A DNA stretch of 64,000 bases from an uncultured Eubacteriales bacterium (GTDB lineage: Bacteria; Bacillota; Clostridia; Oscillospirales; CAG-272): positions 1 through 64,000 of the forward strand of contig CAKSQF010000002.1 of NCBI GenBank assembly GCA_934486825.1. The letters are read 5' to 3'. The notes beneath the pieces were generated by a model. It made no database searches. It was not told the origin of the DNA and saw only the letters and a list, made by a program, of their open reading frames with translations. A program made the position numbers and the translations under genes. Position 1 is the stretch's first letter, and each line of letters starts with the position of its first letter. This document shows, piece after piece, positions 16,257 to 24,641 of this stretch.

Positions 16257-16798
16257 TGGATGAACGTATATCGGACAGACGGGAACTTCTTGCAGGCAGG
16301 ATCAAAGCCTCGAAAATGATTCTCTTGTCCGCCTCGGTGCTGTCGTTTCTGAACTGTGTGCTGACGCTGATCGGCGTTTCGTTCAGATCGCCGCTTTATC
16401 TTGATATTCCGTACTTTCTTGCCGAGGTAGGCAAAAAAATGCTGGCTGCCGATCGGGAAAAGATATTTGCGGGATTGCTCGTTATTCTGACTGCCTCGGC
16501 ATTTTTGGCGGGACTTGCATTTTGCTGTCTGAAACGCGGCGGCAGTGTTTTGCGTTTCGTAATTACCGACGCGCTGATCGTCGCCGATCTTGCGTTCGGT
16601 ATAGCGCTGTTCGCGGCGGGCGGCGATGACGGCGGCAAGAAAATTTTCGGCAGTCTGCTTGACCTTGCTTTTCATGTTGCACTGATAATCTTTTCCGAAT
16701 CGGGAAGACGTTCGTCTTATGCACTGACTGTGCTCCCGACAGATGAGGATATAAAAAAGTCGGATGGGCTTGACCCGTATGAAGAACTGAAAAAATAA
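16256..16798 (+). CDS. Membrane protein of unknown function, last gene of GtrA operon
   Basis: A 180-residue protein with about four hydrophobic segments and a soluble C-terminal tail of about 35 residues (LPTDEDIKKSDGLDPYEELKK). The start overlaps the preceding stop as TAATG, showing translational coupling. No family is recognised. A strong terminator follows directly. Confidence 0.65.
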   Translation: MDERISDRRELLAGRIKASKMILLSASVLSFLNCVLTLIGVSFRSPLYLDIPYFLAEVGKKMLAADREKIFAGLLVILTASAFLAGLAFCCLKRGGSVLRFVITDALIVADLAFGIALFAAGGDDGGKKIFGSLLDLAFHVALIIFSESGRRSSYALTVLPTDEDIKKSDGLDPYEELKK

Positions 16799-16834
16799 TA
16801 CAGTTGCGATAATTTCATCGCAACTGTATTTTTT
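16799..16834 (+). terminator. Terminator of the GtrA operon
   Basis: TACAGTTGCGAT (16799-16810) pairs perfectly with ATCGCAACTGTA (16817-16828), followed by TTTTTT. It overlaps the convergent metG end and may work both ways. Confidence 0.88.
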
Positions 16835-16842
16835 GTGTATAA

Positions 16843-18450
16843 TTACTTCTCGTCTATGCGGGTGTAAAGAATCGGAACCTCGCCGAGCGAGAAGCTTTCG
16901 GGGAGGGTTGTCGGCTTGTATGCAAGCTCGCCCATGGGAAGCATCGATGCAAGTTTTCCGCAGCCCTCGGGAATAACCGGGGCAAATATGTTTGCCATGT
17001 TTGCCATGAGGTAGAGGCATGTGGCAGTTACATTCCAGAAAGCCGACAAATCCTCTTCCTTGGCAAGGAGCCACGGCTTTTGCTCGTCATAGTATTTGTT
17101 TGAATAGGATATAAGCGACACCATGTCCTCGGTAGCCGACCGCAGTTCGCCTGCTTCGATCTTATTTCCTATCGTGTCGTAAAGACCCTCAACGTATTCC
17201 TTTACGGCGGGATCGACCTTGCCGCTTCCGATAACGCCGCCGAACTTCTTCTTTATGAACGAAAGATTGCGGTTTACAAAGTTGCCGAGTCCTCCGGCAA
17301 GAAACTTGTTGTAGGTCGATATCATGTCCGGGATCGAGAAGTTGACATCACGTCTCTCAGGATTGAAAAGCATGGTGTAAAAACGTACACAGTCGGACGG
17401 GTAATTTTCGGCAAGCTCGTGTACCGAAATCATGTTGCCCTTTGATTTTGACATCTTGTCGTCGTTTACGTTGACGTACTCGGATGATACAATGTGTGTC
17501 GGCAGACAGTACCCCTTGTTCATAGCCATGAGGAGAGCGGGGAAAATTACTGTGTGGAACGGAATGTTGTCTTTTCCGTGGATATAGTAGTTGTTCAGAT
17601 TGCCGTCGTCATTCATATATTCGTCAAAGTCGATGCCTCTCTGTTCAGCAACCCATTTGCCGGTTGTCATATATCCGAGAACGGCTTCAAACCAGACGTA
17701 TATGCGCTTCGATTCGTAGCCGGGAACAGGAACCTCAATTCCCCAGTCAAGGTCACGCGTCGCGGCTCTGTCGGGAAGACCCTGCGTAAGATATTTTTTC
17801 GTTTCGTTTACCGCATTCAGACGCCAGTTCGGTGACATACGCTCCACGAAGTCCTCGATCGGCTTCTGAAATTTCGAAAGGGCAAACATGAGATGTTTGT
17901 TTGTGCGGGTGGTGGTAGGCGTGCCGCATGTGCGACAGCGTTTGTCGGTAAGTGCCGACGAATCAAACGATGCCATGCAGAATTCGCATTGATCTCCGCG
18001 TGTGATCTTTCCGCAGACAGGGCATTTGCCCTCGATCTCACGGTCGGATACAAATTTTCCGCATTTTTCGCAGTAATCCTGCTCCTCGGTCGTCTCGTAA
18101 AGATAGCCGTTTTTATCTATCAGTCGAAAAATATCCTGAACGCCCTGCTTGTGATAATCGGTGAATGTTGCGGTGTACTTGTCGTACGAGAAGTCAAGAT
18201 CGTTGAAATCACGGACAAATTCCTCGTGATACCGCTCGGCTATGGAAGCGGGAGTTACCCCCTCGCGCTTTGCACGCTCGGTGATGGGTGTACCGTGTGA
18301 GTCGGTACCCGAAACATATATGACATCATAGCCTTTCAGACGACCGTATCTCGCAATGACATCTCCGGGAAGGAGCGCCGCAAGATGACCGACGTGAAGA
18401 CTGTTGTTCGCATAAGGCCACGCGCCGCCGATAAAATAACGTTTTTTCAT
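16843..18450 (-). CDS. metG: Methionyl-tRNA synthetase
   Basis: A 535-residue class I synthetase that charges tRNA-Met. It has the HIGH-type motif HVGH in WPYANNSLHVGH, KMSKS in NVNDDKMSKSKGN, the WFEAVLGY methionine pocket, and a zinc region with four CxxC pairs (CEKC, CPVC, CEFC, CRTC), which suggests a two-knuckle form. The C-terminal Trbp111-like tRNA-binding domain found in many bacterial enzymes is absent. I found no T-box; instead a short leader frame overlaps the start. Confidence 0.94.
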   Translation of the reverse strand: MKKRYFIGGAWPYANNSLHVGHLAALLPGDVIARYGRLKGYDVIYVSGTDSHGTPITERAKREGVTPASIAERYHEEFVRDFNDLDFSYDKYTATFTDYHKQGVQDIFRLIDKNGYLYETTEEQDYCEKCGKFVSDREIEGKCPVCGKITRGDQCEFCMASFDSSALTDKRCRTCGTPTTTRTNKHLMFALSKFQKPIEDFVERMSPNWRLNAVNETKKYLTQGLPDRAATRDLDWGIEVPVPGYESKRIYVWFEAVLGYMTTGKWVAEQRGIDFDEYMNDDGNLNNYYIHGKDNIPFHTVIFPALLMAMNKGYCLPTHIVSSEYVNVNDDKMSKSKGNMISVHELAENYPSDCVRFYTMLFNPERRDVNFSIPDMISTYNKFLAGGLGNFVNRNLSFIKKKFGGVIGSGKVDPAVKEYVEGLYDTIGNKIEAGELRSATEDMVSLISYSNKYYDEQKPWLLAKEEDLSAFWNVTATCLYLMANMANIFAPVIPEGCGKLASMLPMGELAYKPTTLPESFSLGEVPILYTRIDEK

Positions 18451-18497
18451 TTTTTATGACCTTTGCTTTTGCTCTGCAAAAGCTTCCTTTCTTTCAT
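18447..18497 (-). CDS. Possible 16-residue leader peptide overlapping metG
   Basis: An ATG at 18497 opens 16 codons (MKERKLLQSKSKGHKK), whose TGA overlaps the metG ATG as ATGA. A perfect 8-bp hairpin (18465-18472 with 18476-18483) lies inside it. There is no good SD for this ATG, so translation is doubtful; the exact overlap with metG is the only support. Confidence 0.25.
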   Translation of the reverse strand: MKERKLLQSKSKGHKK

Positions 18498-18581
18498 GGT
18501 AACAGAGACGCGGAAATGTCAGAAAGACAGTTTTTCCGGATTAAGGCGTCCCTGTTTGTCCGATTTCGGCAATATATAAAC

Positions 18582-18610
18582 AGTATAACACATTTTCACT
18601 TTTTTTTCAA
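18582..18610 (-). promoter_or_regulatory. Promoter of metG
   Basis: On the minus strand TTGAAA (18610-18605), 17-bp spacer, TATACT (18587-18582), giving a leader of about 125 nt before metG. Confidence 0.65.
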
Positions 18611-18664
18611 TATTTTTTATCGTTTTTATCTTCATTTGTATAAAATATTCTTTTTGCGCGGAGG

Positions 18665-18700
18665 TTGACACGCTGTGAAAAAAATGATATAATCACAGCG
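18665..18700 (+). promoter_or_regulatory. Consensus promoter with overlapping palindrome (SGNH gene)
   Basis: TTGACA (18665-18670), 17-bp spacer, TATAAT (18688-18693). A perfect 8-bp inverted repeat, CGCTGTGA (18671-18678) and TCACAGCG (18693-18700), brackets the spacer and -10 with a 14-bp gap. A bound dimer would block polymerase, so this is a good repressor-operator candidate. Confidence 0.75.
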
Positions 18701-18729
18701 TAAAATATAATGAAATAGGATCGTTCGCT

Positions 18730-19551
18730 ATGAAAAAAAGATTGTTTGCTTTTGTATTTCTCAATATGATGCTTTTGCCTCTCGGACTCTCTGCGTGTGC
18801 GCCTGCCGCATCCAACGGTGAGACGACCGCCGCCGTAACCGATAAGCCCGAAAACAGTGTTGCCGCAGACGGCACATCCGCCGCGGCGACAACGACGGCT
18901 GAGCCGAAGAAAAGTGAGCCCGAAATATCGCTTGAGGGAAAGACGATCGTCTGGCTCGGCTCTTCGGTAACATACGGTCACGCAAACAGAGGCGAGTCAA
19001 TGGCTGAGTATCTTGAACGCAGTGCTCACTGTATCAGTGCGAAATACGCGGTTTCGGGAACGACCCTCGTCGATAACGGGGACAACTCGTATATATCGAG
19101 GATGAAGAAAATACCCACCGATCAGAAATGTGACTACTTTATATGCCAGCTTTCGACAAATGACGCAACGCAGAAGAAACCGCTCGGAAAAATAAGTGAT
19201 TCGTTTGATATCGACTCCTTTGACACTTCGACTGTCTGCGGGGCAATAGAGTATGTTATCGCATACGCAAAGGAGCGTTTCGGTTGTCCCGTCGCATTCT
19301 ATACAAATCCGCCCTATGATTCGGCAGAGTACAGACGTATGGTATCGTCAATGCTTAAAATAAAGGAAAAGTGGGGAATTGAGGTTCTCGATCTCTGGAA
19401 TAACGAGGATCTTGCGGCAATGTCGCGCGAAGAAAGAGATGCTTTCCTTAAAAGAAATATGGCTGACAGTATACATCCGAATGCTCTCGGATACAGAAGA
19501 TGGCTGACCCCGATCTTTGAAGAGTTTATCAAAAAAACGATAGTGAAATAA
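18730..19551 (+). CDS. SGNH/GDSL-type hydrolase lipoprotein
   Basis: A 273-residue protein with a signal peptide and lipobox (LSAC), a Thr/Ala-rich linker (about 25-65) and an SGNH hydrolase domain: block I WLGSSVTYG with the nucleophile Ser, the Gly/Asn region with LSTNDAT, and the C-terminal DSIHPN with Asp and His. It should act outside the membrane as an esterase or deacetylase on carbohydrate or lipid esters. It has its own promoter with an overlapping palindrome and a terminator, so it is monocistronic and probably regulated. Confidence 0.85.
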   Translation: MKKRLFAFVFLNMMLLPLGLSACAPAASNGETTAAVTDKPENSVAADGTSAAATTTAEPKKSEPEISLEGKTIVWLGSSVTYGHANRGESMAEYLERSAHCISAKYAVSGTTLVDNGDNSYISRMKKIPTDQKCDYFICQLSTNDATQKKPLGKISDSFDIDSFDTSTVCGAIEYVIAYAKERFGCPVAFYTNPPYDSAEYRRMVSSMLKIKEKWGIEVLDLWNNEDLAAMSREERDAFLKRNMADSIHPNALGYRRWLTPIFEEFIKKTIVK

Positions 19552-19556
19552 AATTG

Positions 19557-19600
19557 CCGGACATGCGAAACTTTTCGCATGCCCGGTTTTGTCTTATTTT
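19557..19600. terminator. Terminator between SGNH gene and alr
   Basis: CCGG-CATGCGAAA (19557-19570) pairs with TTCGCATG-CCGG (19574-19586) with one mismatch, followed by TTTTGTCTTATTTT on the plus strand. Confidence 0.75.
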
Positions 19601-20706
19601 ACGTAGATGCGTGGAACCCGCGACGAAATGTTACACATGACCTCGTAGGATATGGTGCCGCAGATTTCGGCAATGTCGTCGGCATCAAAGCCTTCGCCGA
19701 GAAGCGTTACCTCGTCACCGTCGCCTGCCGGTATGTCGGTGACGTCAACCATAAACATATCCATGCAGACCCTGCCGACAACCGGTGCGCAGTTGCCGTT
19801 TATTATGACCTTCCCTTTGTTTGAAAGCGCACGCGGGTATCCGTCGGCATACCCGACCGGAATCGTCGCAATCCTGCGTCTGCCTTCGGCAATGTAGGTT
19901 CGCCCGTATCCGATGCTGTCTCCCGCTTCGATTTCTTTTATGTGAACTATGTGGCTTTTCCATGTGAGCGCGGGGAGCAGTTCTGCCTGCGAATGTACCT
20001 CGCTTGACGGCATGTAACCGTAGAGCGCAATACCGACACGCATTTCGGTTTTTGCGGTGTACGGCATTTCAAGCACGGCTGCCGAGTTTGCACAGGTGAT
20101 GTTCGAAAAGACCGCTCCGCCGGATGCGCATGCATCGATAAAACGGTTAAAACGGTCAAACTGTATCATCGAAAAGCTTTTGTCCGCACTGTCGGCAGTG
20201 GCAAAGTGCATGAACAGCCCGTAAAGCTCGATGCCTTTCATTTTCGCAATGCGGCACACCGTATCACTGCCCTCTTTGCCGTAAGGAAAACCTATGCGAC
20301 CCATTCCGGTATCGACTTTTATGTTGATTTTTGCCTTTTTGCCCATCGACAGCGCCACCTCGGACAGCCTTTCGGCATCCGACAGCTTGTATATTGCCGG
20401 GATGATGTCGTTTTCGATAAGCGTTCTGTAAGATGACGGATGCGCGTATCCGAGAATGTATATCGGCGTCTCAAAGCCGCAGGTTTTGAGTTCGATCGCC
20501 TCGTCTGCCGTCGCAACCGCAAACGCATCCACAAGATCGTGTATGATTCCCGCGGTGCGGACCGCTCCGTGCCCGTATGCATTGGCTTTGACCACTCCGA
20601 CCGGTTTTACCCCCTCCGGAATAAGCTTCATGCACGCGAGCAGGTTTTTTCTGATGTTTGTAAGATTTATCTGCGCATATGTGCGGAACAGTGTGTATTC
20701 TTCCAT
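19594..20706 (-). CDS. alr: Alanine racemase
   Basis: A 370-residue fold-type III PLP enzyme that makes D-alanine for peptidoglycan. The PLP-lysine is K40 in VVKANAYGHG; GRIGFPYG, SIGYGRTY, IPVGYADGYPR and the VCMDMFMVDVT region are all present. ATG 20706 has AAGAGG upstream. It lies 23 bp after mtaB on the same strand, so the two may form one transcript. Confidence 0.94.
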   Translation of the reverse strand: MEEYTLFRTYAQINLTNIRKNLLACMKLIPEGVKPVGVVKANAYGHGAVRTAGIIHDLVDAFAVATADEAIELKTCGFETPIYILGYAHPSSYRTLIENDIIPAIYKLSDAERLSEVALSMGKKAKINIKVDTGMGRIGFPYGKEGSDTVCRIAKMKGIELYGLFMHFATADSADKSFSMIQFDRFNRFIDACASGGAVFSNITCANSAAVLEMPYTAKTEMRVGIALYGYMPSSEVHSQAELLPALTWKSHIVHIKEIEAGDSIGYGRTYIAEGRRRIATIPVGYADGYPRALSNKGKVIINGNCAPVVGRVCMDMFMVDVTDIPAGDGDEVTLLGEGFDADDIAEICGTISYEVMCNISSRVPRIYVK

Positions 20707-20729
20707 TAAAATCGTAAACCTCTTGTATG

Positions 20730-22049
20730 TTATTTCAACGCTATCAGTTTCCCGAAGGCACTGCCGTTTCTGTAATCGGTAATTATGACTTTTCCCGATC
20801 TGCCGTGCAGTCCGATGTCGGAGGGTACGCAGACTTCAATAAATGACGCTGTGTGACCGCGCGCGAGACTGCCCGAGTAATCTTCAAACAGGATATCGAA
20901 CTCCTGCCCGATAAGTTCGGAGAATATGCGCCCCCTTGAGCGCTCTCTTACTTCCTCAAGCCTGTGCAGACGCTCGGATTTCACCGATTCGCTTACCTGT
21001 CCGCTCATTCCGTATGCCTCGGTGCCCGGTCTGCGCGAAAATGGGAAAATGTGATTGTAAATAAGCCCAAGTCTGTCGATAAACGCCTCGGTAATGTCGA
21101 AATCTTCATCTGTTTCCCCCGGGAATCCGACTATTGTGTCGGCTGTAAACATGGCACCCGGCATTATGCTTCTTATATGCTCGGCGTTGCGGATTACGGC
21201 GGCGGTATTGTATCGGCGCCGCATGGCGGCAAGCGTCCTGTCGCATCCGCTCTGGAGCGACAGGTGAAAATGATGACAAAGCTTTGACGAGCCTGCAAGA
21301 CGGTCAACAAAATCGGGAGTAAGAAGGGAAGGGTCAAGCGATCCGAGCCTTATCCGCTCAAGCCCGTCGATGTCGCCGAGCGCCAGCACAAGATCGCAGA
21401 GATCGGTGCGGGAACCGTCAGACTTCCTTTCGTAAAGGTCTTTTCCCCATGCGGATATCTCAATACCCGTCAGGACGACCTCGCGGTATCCGGATTTTGC
21501 AAGCGCCGCTATTTCGCTGTGTACGTCGTTCATGGCTTTTGATCTGACAGGACCGCGTGCGTCCTTTATAGTGCAGTACGCGCATTTTGAATCGCACCCG
21601 TCCTCGATCTTCACATAAGCGCGTGTGCGCTCGCTGTGCTTTATTGAGGACGGCTCGAATTTTGCATCCGAGAGAGGCGGGACATTGATTCCTTCAGTGC
21701 GTTTTCCGGTTGATGCATACAGAAGCGCGGCGTCTACCGCTTCTTTTTTTGCATAATTTCCGCATACATACGAAACGCCGTCTATGGCAAGTAGTTCTTC
21801 GGCACGGAGCTGTGCATAGCAACCTGTAATTATGACATATGCGTCCGGATTTTCACCGATCGTTCTCCGTACAAGCTGTCTTGCCTTGCGCTCGGACTCG
21901 GCGGTTACAGCACAACTGTTTATTATGCAGACATCCGCAGGTTCGTCTTTGCCCGACTTTGTAAGTCCGGCATCAGAAAGCGCCTCGGACATGACAGTGC
22001 TCTCATATTGATTGACCTTGCACCCGAGGGTGTGTATGATAAATTTCAT
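20730..22049 (-). CDS. mtaB: tRNA t6A37 methylthiotransferase MtaB
   Basis: A 439-residue radical SAM enzyme that adds a methylthio group to t6A37 of tRNA. The N-terminal domain holds three cluster Cys (TLGCKVNQYES, INSCAVT, ITGCYAQ), the radical SAM motif is CDSKCAYC, and a C-terminal TRAM domain follows (SFIEVCVP, GKVIITDYRNG). CKVNQYES and the overall pattern fit MtaB (YqeV) better than MiaB or RimO. The gene starts at ATG 22049 with a GGAGCGG-like site. Confidence 0.9.
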   Translation of the reverse strand: MKFIIHTLGCKVNQYESTVMSEALSDAGLTKSGKDEPADVCIINSCAVTAESERKARQLVRRTIGENPDAYVIITGCYAQLRAEELLAIDGVSYVCGNYAKKEAVDAALLYASTGKRTEGINVPPLSDAKFEPSSIKHSERTRAYVKIEDGCDSKCAYCTIKDARGPVRSKAMNDVHSEIAALAKSGYREVVLTGIEISAWGKDLYERKSDGSRTDLCDLVLALGDIDGLERIRLGSLDPSLLTPDFVDRLAGSSKLCHHFHLSLQSGCDRTLAAMRRRYNTAAVIRNAEHIRSIMPGAMFTADTIVGFPGETDEDFDITEAFIDRLGLIYNHIFPFSRRPGTEAYGMSGQVSESVKSERLHRLEEVRERSRGRIFSELIGQEFDILFEDYSGSLARGHTASFIEVCVPSDIGLHGRSGKVIITDYRNGSAFGKLIALK

Positions 22050-22145
22050 TTTCCGGTACCGCTCCTTCCTTCGGATGATCGCATAATTACTGCTATTATA
22101 GCATATGCAGTCGGATGTGTAAAGCCTTTTTTTGATTTATGACGT

Positions 22146-22176
22146 AAAAATGTGCGGAATATGAATATTCCGCACA
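22146..22176 (-). terminator. Terminator of the PadR-HAAS-DUF4097 operon
   Basis: TGTGCGGAATAT (22151-22162) pairs perfectly with ATATTCCGCACA (22165-22176); on the minus strand the stem is followed by TTTTTACG. Confidence 0.85.
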
Positions 22177-22192
22177 ATAAAAATATTTTTGT

Positions 22193-23287
22193 TTAACCGT
22201 CTATCGGTATAATCGATACGCCGCCCGACATGCTGTTAATGTCGATTTTTGCAATCTTGTTTCCTTTTCTCGAAACGTGCTTTTTCGACATTTCAATGTT
22301 GTCAAACGAGCAGTCAAGTTTTCCCGACATGCTGTCAATGTCAACGTCAAAGCCCGAATCGGCGGGAAGATATATCCGCGTGCCGCCCGACATGCTGTCA
22401 ATGTCGATGCTGTCGGGACATTCGGTAAGTCGCAGCTCTACACCGCCGGAGGCACTGTTACACCTTATTCTGTCGGCTTTCCCGTTGTATGAAAGACCGC
22501 CGGAGGCACTGTCTGCTTTAAGCGTCTTACATTCACAGTCCGAAAATGATGTGTGACCGCTTGCCGTGTCTACCGATATGCTGTCGGCTTTGAGCGCGGT
22601 GACCTCAACGCCGCCCGAGGCGCTGTTAATGTCACATTCGGTGACATTGCTGTCCGAAATATATGTCTTGCCCGAAGCGGTATCAATGTTCAGCTTTTCG
22701 GCTGTGATCCCGCTTATGTCAATCTGCGAGGAGGCGCATTTGACGTCAAGACGGTCGGGCACGAATCCGTCGGGAAGTGTGAGTATAAGTGTCTTTTTCG
22801 GAAGATTTGCCGAAATCAGTGAGGCGTTTTTGCTGTAACGTATCGACAGCTTTCCGCCCTCGACCTTCCAACACATACGGTATTTGTCGTTGTCTCCCTC
22901 CTCCGAAACAGAGAAGGAGCCGTCATTGCTTTTTTTGATTTCGACATTTCCGCATGCCCATCCGATGTCAATGCTTCTTATCTTGCCGTCATCTGCGTCA
23001 AAACTGTTTTCGGTATAGCTGTTATCACCCGAAAATCCGTTAAGTGTCGAAAAGAAATTGAATCCCATAATACTTTTACCTGCCTTTGTCAAGAAAATTC
23101 CGATCACAAGACCGACGCTCAGCACGATTATCAATATAACGCTTGTGATTATGCCTATTATGCCGATAGTGTTGTTTCTGCTCATAAAATATATCCCTGT
23201 CACAAGTATTGCCGTAAGTAAAAGAATCGCCAGAGAGCTTGCGGCAATGTTTTGTATGTCAGTGTTCCTTCCTTTCATTATTTTCAT
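22193..23287 (-). CDS. DUF4097 beta-repeat membrane protein
   Basis: A 364-residue protein. Two N-terminal membrane helices (about residues 12-34 and 40-66) are followed by a long right-handed beta-helix of DUF4097 type, with repeats such as DTASGKTYISDS, NSASGGVEV and DSMSGG. DUF4097 proteins are typically found with PadR regulators and HAAS membrane proteins, and are thought to respond to envelope state. The role is unproven. It starts one base after the HAAS stop, so it is coupled. Confidence 0.82.
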   Translation of the reverse strand: MKIMKGRNTDIQNIAASSLAILLLTAILVTGIYFMSRNNTIGIIGIITSVILIIVLSVGLVIGIFLTKAGKSIMGFNFFSTLNGFSGDNSYTENSFDADDGKIRSIDIGWACGNVEIKKSNDGSFSVSEEGDNDKYRMCWKVEGGKLSIRYSKNASLISANLPKKTLILTLPDGFVPDRLDVKCASSQIDISGITAEKLNIDTASGKTYISDSNVTECDINSASGGVEVTALKADSISVDTASGHTSFSDCECKTLKADSASGGLSYNGKADRIRCNSASGGVELRLTECPDSIDIDSMSGGTRIYLPADSGFDVDIDSMSGKLDCSFDNIEMSKKHVSRKGNKIAKIDINSMSGGVSIIPIDG

Positions 23288-23288
23288 C

Positions 23289-24167
23289 TCATTTCCGCAG
23301 ATTCATAATTGATAAGATAAGACTTTCGAATGCCGAACCGATAAGAAATACTATCCATGTTACCGCCCATGCATGGGTAATAAATGACAGAACAAAATAA
23401 ACGATTACCGTAATAAACCATATCAGCTTTTTTATCGGCTTCACCTCGGCTCTCGTGTATGCGTTTGCCATATTGTAATCGCAGTAAGCTGCCCTGCGTT
23501 GTGCGGGGATCATCGCTCCGGAGATTATCAGTATGATTCCTGCCGCAACAAGAGCAAACAGAAGAGTTATGCCGAGTCTGTCCGGCTCTGAGACGACCAT
23601 GACCGGTACTGCACACGCGATCTCGCAACCGACACCGAGTCCGATGAGTCCGTAGTGAAAATAAGTCTTTGCCGTTGCTCCGTACCGCATTGCAGAAGAA
23701 AAAATAAAGAGGAATACACCCGCAGCAACAAAAACAAGTATCGGTGTGGCGATCCAACCGCCGTCATAGCCGTTGACCGAAAGCATCACCGTCGGAACCC
23801 AGCAGAGGGCACAGAACAGGATGCCGAAGGTTATCACAAGCTGGTGAAACGGAGTGCGCCCTGCCATGAAGGTGTTTCTGCCGCTCTGACCGGGAGAAGC
23901 CGTAAAGCCGGGTGCCGGACGTTCGCCATCCGCACCATGAGCGCTTTTTTCTTCTTTTTTGCCGAACAGCTCGGAGGTGTCACCGAGACTGTCGCATGTC
24001 TGCCGGAAGGCTTCGTCCTCACTCATTCCGTTTGAAATCAGATCGTCATACTGCTGGCGAAGATTTGTTGTTATTTCTATTTTGAGCTCGCACGCCTCGG
24101 GTGTGTTCGGGCTTCCTTCAAACGCCTTTTCCAAAAAAGCATCGAGTGTTTCGTAGCTGTTACTCAT
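23289..24167 (-). CDS. HAAS/permease-prefix-domain membrane protein
   Basis: A 292-residue protein. Residues 1-70 form an HAAS (DUF1700-like, permease prefix) helical domain with ISNGMSEDEAFRQTCDSLGD. A charged linker follows (about 70-100), then about six membrane helices. HAAS domains are partners of PadR-type repressors in many Firmicutes. Its ATG overlaps the padR stop (ATGA), and the DUF4097 gene follows immediately. Confidence 0.82.
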   Translation of the reverse strand: MSNSYETLDAFLEKAFEGSPNTPEACELKIEITTNLRQQYDDLISNGMSEDEAFRQTCDSLGDTSELFGKKEEKSAHGADGERPAPGFTASPGQSGRNTFMAGRTPFHQLVITFGILFCALCWVPTVMLSVNGYDGGWIATPILVFVAAGVFLFIFSSAMRYGATAKTYFHYGLIGLGVGCEIACAVPVMVVSEPDRLGITLLFALVAAGIILIISGAMIPAQRRAAYCDYNMANAYTRAEVKPIKKLIWFITVIVYFVLSFITHAWAVTWIVFLIGSAFESLILSIMNLRK

Positions 24168-24505
24168 ATCTGTTCATCCTTTCCGAAAATCAGTCTGTCT
24201 AATATTCTTCTTGCATTGCTCCAGTCGTTTCTACTTCTTTCGAGTATGTTTTTTCCCCTGTCGGTGATCCGGTAATAGTGTCGCCTTGCTCCGCCGGCTT
24301 CATTTCCCCAATAGGATTCTATGTCTCCCGATTCTTCGAGACGCTTGAATGCGCAATACAACGTCGCCTCTTTCAAAGTGAATTCGCCGCCCGAATACTC
24401 CTTTATCGATTTGTTGATCTCATATCCGTAGCTGTCTCCGCTTTCAAGGAGCGCGAGAAGAACCGTGTCGGTATTTCCTCTCAGAAGGTCCGATGTTATT
24501 GACAT
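24164..24505 (-). CDS. PadR-family transcriptional regulator
   Basis: A 113-residue repressor-like protein with a PadR winged helix (TVLLALLESGDSYGYEINKSI, FTLKEATLYCAFKRLEESGDI, wing RRHYYRITDRGK) and a short C-terminal dimer helix. ATG 24505 is clear because AAGGAGGGG precedes it. It is first in the PadR-HAAS-DUF4097 operon, and a palindrome over the -35 region suggests autoregulation. Confidence 0.9.
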   Translation of the reverse strand: MSITSDLLRGNTDTVLLALLESGDSYGYEINKSIKEYSGGEFTLKEATLYCAFKRLEESGDIESYWGNEAGGARRHYYRITDRGKNILERSRNDWSNARRILDRLIFGKDEQI

Positions 24506-24529
24506 TTGATTCCCCTCCTTTTTGACAGC

Positions 24530-24566
24530 ATTATAACACGAGATACATTGTCTGTCAAGGTATCTC
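24530..24566 (-). promoter_or_regulatory. padR operon promoter with overlapping palindrome
   Basis: On the minus strand TTGACA (24558-24553), 17-bp spacer, TATAAT (24535-24530). A perfect 7-bp inverted repeat, GAGATAC (24540-24546) and GTATCTC (24560-24566), is centred on the -35 hexamer, a position where a repressor would occlude polymerase. Confidence 0.8.
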
Positions 24567-24598
24567 ACACAATAATATTGTAAACAATATGTGAACAA

Positions 24599-24631
24599 AA
24601 AAGGATCGCAGATTCTTTCTGCGATCCTTTT
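24599..24631. terminator. Terminator after typA
   Basis: A 13-bp stem (24599-24611 with 24619-24631, loop of seven) with T-runs on both strands; the minus-strand tail TTTTTTG serves typA. Confidence 0.85.
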
Positions 24632-24641
24632 GTAGATGTGT

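Noticed and set aside
18451..18600. T-box leader before metG
   Set aside because: No AGGGTGGNACCGCG antiterminator motif and no specifier stem; the same holds for argS at 52474-52539.
18671..18700. CRP-type site at the SGNH promoter
   Set aside because: TGTGA and TCACA are 14 bp apart rather than 6, so it cannot be a standard CRP site.
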